From positions 10,062,001 through 10,126,000 of the forward strand of contig JANCRA010000009.1 in the NCBI GenBank assembly GCA_024362935.1: 64,000 nucleotides of DNA. Direction: 5' to 3'. The notes under the pieces are model-generated. The model was not told the origin of the DNA. It worked only from the letters and a program-made list of their open reading frames with translations, and ran no database searches. Source of the DNA: Setophaga petechia. Its lineage: Eukaryota; Chordata; Aves; Passeriformes; Parulidae. Numbering within the stretch: position 1 is the first letter of the stretch; the number at the start of each line of letters is the position of its first letter. Below are positions 60,901 to 64,000 of this stretch, piece by piece. A program made the position numbers and the translations under genes.

Positions 60901-63900
60901 TCAAAAAAGTGCCACAACATGGCTGCCTCCGCACATTTTTCCTTCGGACCGTCCCTAACCCCAGGCTGATTGCCCAGTTTAGGGCTTAGGGTTACGCCTA
61001 GGGTAAGGGATTTTAATCCAGAAAGCCCTGAGCTCCAGGCACACTGCAACTGCAAAAGGTATCCCAAGGGGAGCGCAAAAGCACCACAACATCGCTACCT
61101 CCACAGTTTTTTCTATGGTGCCACCCCTAACCCTAGGCTGATTTACCTGTCTAGGGCTCGGGTTAGGGTTACGCCTATGGTTAGGGTTTTTTAAATGAGA
61201 AAGGCTTGAGCTCCAGACACAATTCAGCTGGCAAAGGCATCCCAAGGGGATCGAAAAAGTGCCACAACATGGCTGCCTCCGCACATTTTTCCTCGGGACC
61301 GTCCCTAACCCTAGGCTGATTGACCAGTTTAGGGCATAGGGTTACGCCTAGGGTAAGGGTTTTAAATGAGAATGGCTTGAGCTCCAGACACAATTCAGCT
61401 GGCAAAGGCATCCCAAGGGGATCGAAAAAGTGCCACAACATGGCTGCCTCCGCACATTTTTCCTTGGGACCATCTCTAACCCTAGGCTGATTGACCAATT
61501 TAGGAGTTAGGGTTACGCCTAGGGTAAGAGTTTTTTAATCCAGAAAGCCCTGAGCTCCAGGCACACTGCAACTGCAAAAGGTATCCCAAGGGGAGCGCTA
61601 AACTGCCACAGCATCGCTGCCTCCACAGCTTTTTCCTTGGGACCATCCCAAACCCTAGGCCGACTTCCTTGCCAAGGGTAGGGTTAGGGTTAGGGTTATG
61701 CCGAGGTTTAGGGTATTTTAAACCAGAATGCGCTGAGTTCCAGGGCCTCTGCAGCAGGCAAAGGCATCCCAAGGGGAGCGCAAAAGTGTCACAACATGGC
61801 TGCCTCCACAGGTTTTCCTTGAGATCACCCTTAGGCTAAGTTCTTCTTTTATTGACTAGGGTTTGTGTGAGGGTTACACCACGGCTTAGCATCTCAAAAA
61901 CCAGAAAGCCCTGACCTCCAGGCTGACGGCAGCTGAGAAATGAATCAAGGTAAGTGCAAAGGTGCCACAAAATGGCGGCTTCCAGGGCTTTTTATTTCAG
62001 ACCGTCCCTAACCCTAGGCTGATTTACCTGTCTAGGGCTAGGGTTAGGGTTACGCCTAGGGTTAGTGTTTTTTAAATGAGAACGGCTTGAGCTCCAGACA
62101 CAATTCAGCTGGCAAAGGCATCCCAAGGGGATCGAAAAAGTGCCACAACATGGCTGCCTCCGCACATTTTTCCTTGGGACCGTCCCTAACCCTAGGCTGA
62201 TTGACCAGTTTAGGGCTTAGGGTTACGCCTAGGGTAAGGGTTTTTTAATCCAGAAAGCCCTGAGCTCCAGGCACACTGCAACTGCAAACGGTATCCCAAG
62301 GGGAGCGCAAAAGCACCACAACATCGCTGCCTCCACAGCTTTTTCTTTGGTGCCACCCCTAACCCTAGGCTGATTTACCTGTCTAGGGCTAGGGTTAGGG
62401 TTACGCCTAGGGTTAGGGTTTTTTAAATGAGAAAGGCTTGAGCTCCAGACACAATTCAGCTGGCAAAGGCATCCCAAGGGGATCGAAAAAGTGCCACAAC
62501 ATGGCTGCCTCCGCACGTTTTTCCTTGGGACCGTCCCTAACCCCAGGCTGATTGACCAGTTTAGGGCTTAGGGTTACGCCTAGGGTAAGGGTTTTTTAAT
62601 GCAGAAAGCCCTGAGCTCCAGGCACACTGCAACTGCAAAAGGTATCCCAAGGGGAGCGCAAAAGCGCCACAACATCGCTGCCTCCACAGTTTTTTCTTTG
62701 GTGCCACCCCTAACCCTAGGCTGATTTACCTGTCTAGGGCTAGGGTTAGGGTTACGCCTAGGGTTAGGGTTTTTTAAATGAGAAAGGCTTGAGCTCCAGA
62801 CACAATTCAGCTGGCAAAGGCATCCCAAGGGGATCGAAAAAGTGCCACAACATGGCTGCCTCCGCACATTTTTCCTTGGGACCGTCCCTAACCCTAGGCT
62901 GATTAACCAGTTTAGGGCTTAGGGTTACGCCTAGGGTAAGGGATTTTAATCCAGAAAGCCCTGAGCTCCAGGCACACTGCAACTGCAAAAGGTATCCCAA
63001 GGGGAGCGCAAAAGCGCCACAACATCGCTACCTCCACAGTTTTTTCTATGGTGCCACCCCTAACCCTAGGCTGATTTACCTGTCTAGGGCTCGGGTTAGG
63101 GTTACGCCTAGGGTTAGGGTTTTTTAAATGAGAAAGGCTTGAGCTCCAGACACAATTCAGCTGGCAAAGGCATCCCAATGGGATCGAAAAAGTGCCACAA
63201 CATGGCTGCCTCCGCACATTTTTCCTCGGGACCGTCCCTAACCCTAGGCTGATTGACCAGTTTAGGGCATAGGGTTACGCCTAGGGTAAGGGTTTTAAAT
63301 GAGAAGGGCTTGAGCTCCAGACACAATTCAGCTGGCAAAGGCATCCCAAGGGGATCGAAAAAGTGCCACAACATGGCTGCCTCCGCACCTTTTTCCTTCG
63401 GACCGTCCCTAACCCTAGGCTGATTGACCAGTTTAGGGCTTAGGGTTACGCCTAGGGTAAGGGTTTTTTAATCAAGAAAGCCCTGAGCTCCAGGCACACT
63501 GCAACTGCAAAAGGTATCCCAAGGGGAGCGCAAAAGCGCCACAACATCGCTGCCTCCACAGTTTTTTCTTTGGTGCCACCCCTAACCCTAGGCTGATTTA
63601 CCTGTCTAGGGCTAGGGTTAGGGTTACGCCTAGGGTTAGGGTTTTTTAAATGAGAAAGGCTTGAGCTCCAGACACAATTCAGCTGGCAAAGGCATCCCAA
63701 GGGGATCGAAAAAGTGCCACAACATGGCTGCCTCCGCACATTTTTCCTTGGGACCGTCCCTAACCCCAGGCTGATTGACCAGTTTAGGGCTTAGGGTTAC
63801 GCCTAGGGTAAGGGTTTTTTAATCCAGAAAGCCCTGAGCTCCAGGCACACTGCAACTGCAAAAGGTATCCCAAGGGGAGCGCAAAAGCGCCACAACATCG

Positions 63901-64000
63901 CTGCCTCCACAGTTTTTTCTTTGGTGCCACCCCTAACCCTAGGCTGATTTACCTGTCTAGGGCTAGGGTTAGGGTTACGCCTAGGGTTAGGGTTTTTAAA
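60901..64000 (+). repeat. Right part of the array, A/B dimers and one A-to-D block
   Basis: The A-chimaera-B-C-D block recurs at 61,125-62,005, which is 3,876 bp after its copy at 57,249. From 62,006 to the window end the array is mainly A and B monomers in 350-351 bp dimers, with one chimaeric monomer at ~63,240-63,410. It ends in mid-monomer at the edge. Confidence 0.9.
61647..62005 (+). repeat. C-D monomer pair, copy 6
   Basis: Matches copies 1-3. The G-quadruplex motif is at 61,676-61,695, the donor GT at 61,950 and the AAAATGGCGGC site at 61,969-61,979. Confidence 0.9.

Larger units (their letters stand above)
49868..64000 (+). repeat. Telomere-like satellite array, ~176 bp monomers
   Basis: About 80 head-to-tail monomers of ~170-182 bp fill this segment and continue past the right edge. 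A typical monomer opens with CCCTAACCCTAGGC. A ~60 bp block with TTAGGG and TTACGCC motifs follows, then a T-run, then a ~100 bp tail containing 'GAGCTCCAG', 'ATCCCAAGGGGA', 'CCACAACAT' and 'GCTGCCTCC'. Four diverged types are distinguishable, called A, B, C and D here. A has the tail 'AATGAGAAAGGC' and 'GGGATCGAAAAAG'. B has 'AATCCAGAAAGCCC' and 'GGGAGCGCAAAAG'. C has 'AACCAGAATGCGC' and 'GTGTCACAACATGG'. D has 'CTCAAAAACCAGAAAG' and 'AAAATGGCGGC'. A and B alternate as a 351 bp dimer. I do not recognise it as a named bird satellite. Repeated open frames of ~95 codons inside it are translations of the monomers, not genes. Confidence 0.95.

Noticed and set aside
50447..63739. Dozens of near-identical open frames of ~60-116 codons on the minus strand, and a few on the plus strand, in the satellite
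   Set aside because: They recur with the monomer and dimer period, differ only by monomer variants, and translate telomere-like DNA (Asn-Pro-Arg runs). The 351 bp dimer is a multiple of three, which keeps the frame, but each frame stops within about one dimer. Repeat by-products, not a gene family.
49868..64000. A true telomere
   Set aside because: There is no uninterrupted run of TTAGGG longer than about three or four units. The motifs are embedded in complex monomers.
49868..64000. A CRISPR array
   Set aside because: The monomers are contiguous ~176 bp satellite units without short direct repeats separated by unique spacers, and the genome is vertebrate.

Overview
This window looks like vertebrate nuclear DNA, most likely from a bird. 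I see no protein-coding or RNA gene that I can defend. The avian signature is a set of decayed CR1 LINE fragments on both strands, including 3' ends with the usual 'TGTGATTCTG' style tails. There are also two LTRs of types I recognise as common in bird genomes. The species cannot be named from this sequence; a songbird is plausible.

Positions 1 to about 48,150 are AT-rich, gene-poor sequence with no long open frame of recognisable product. In it lie CR1 pieces (2,115-2,340; 2,450-2,930; 8,035-8,330; 16,945-17,002; 29,395-29,620; 32,925-33,262). There is a well-preserved solo LTR of avian ERVL type at 44,357-44,940 and a weaker LTR-like candidate at 18,014-18,272. The rest is a handful of microsatellites and short tandem duplications. 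It could be intergenic or intronic; the sequence alone does not say. Two unusually long open frames (minus strand, 6,592-7,122 and 41,139-41,765) have no recognisable domain.

Positions 48,150-49,860 form a transition zone: a partial LTR on the plus strand, then about 2.2 copies of a ~370 bp tandem repeat.

Positions ~49,868-64,000 are a satellite array that runs off the right edge. Its base monomer is ~176 bp and occurs in at least four diverged types (called A, B, C and D here). Each monomer opens with CCCTAA-type and continues with TTAGGG-type sequence, so telomere-like motifs sit in inverted orientation inside every A monomer and can form a 14 bp stem. A and B alternate as a 351 bp dimer. 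These are nested in larger near-identical units of 3,157 bp (two full copies plus a partial third) and 1,237 bp (two copies). Many monomers are A/B chimaeras that switch at the same point just after the telomere-like block. Type C monomers carry a perfect four-tract G-quadruplex motif in four of six copies. Type D monomers carry a full YY1-type site, a consensus splice donor and an acceptor-like tract. This hierarchical telomere-like satellite is the most interesting object in the window. There is no pure (TTAGGG)n tract, so the chromosome end itself is not seen. The plus-strand excess of TTAGGG suggests that it lies to the right.
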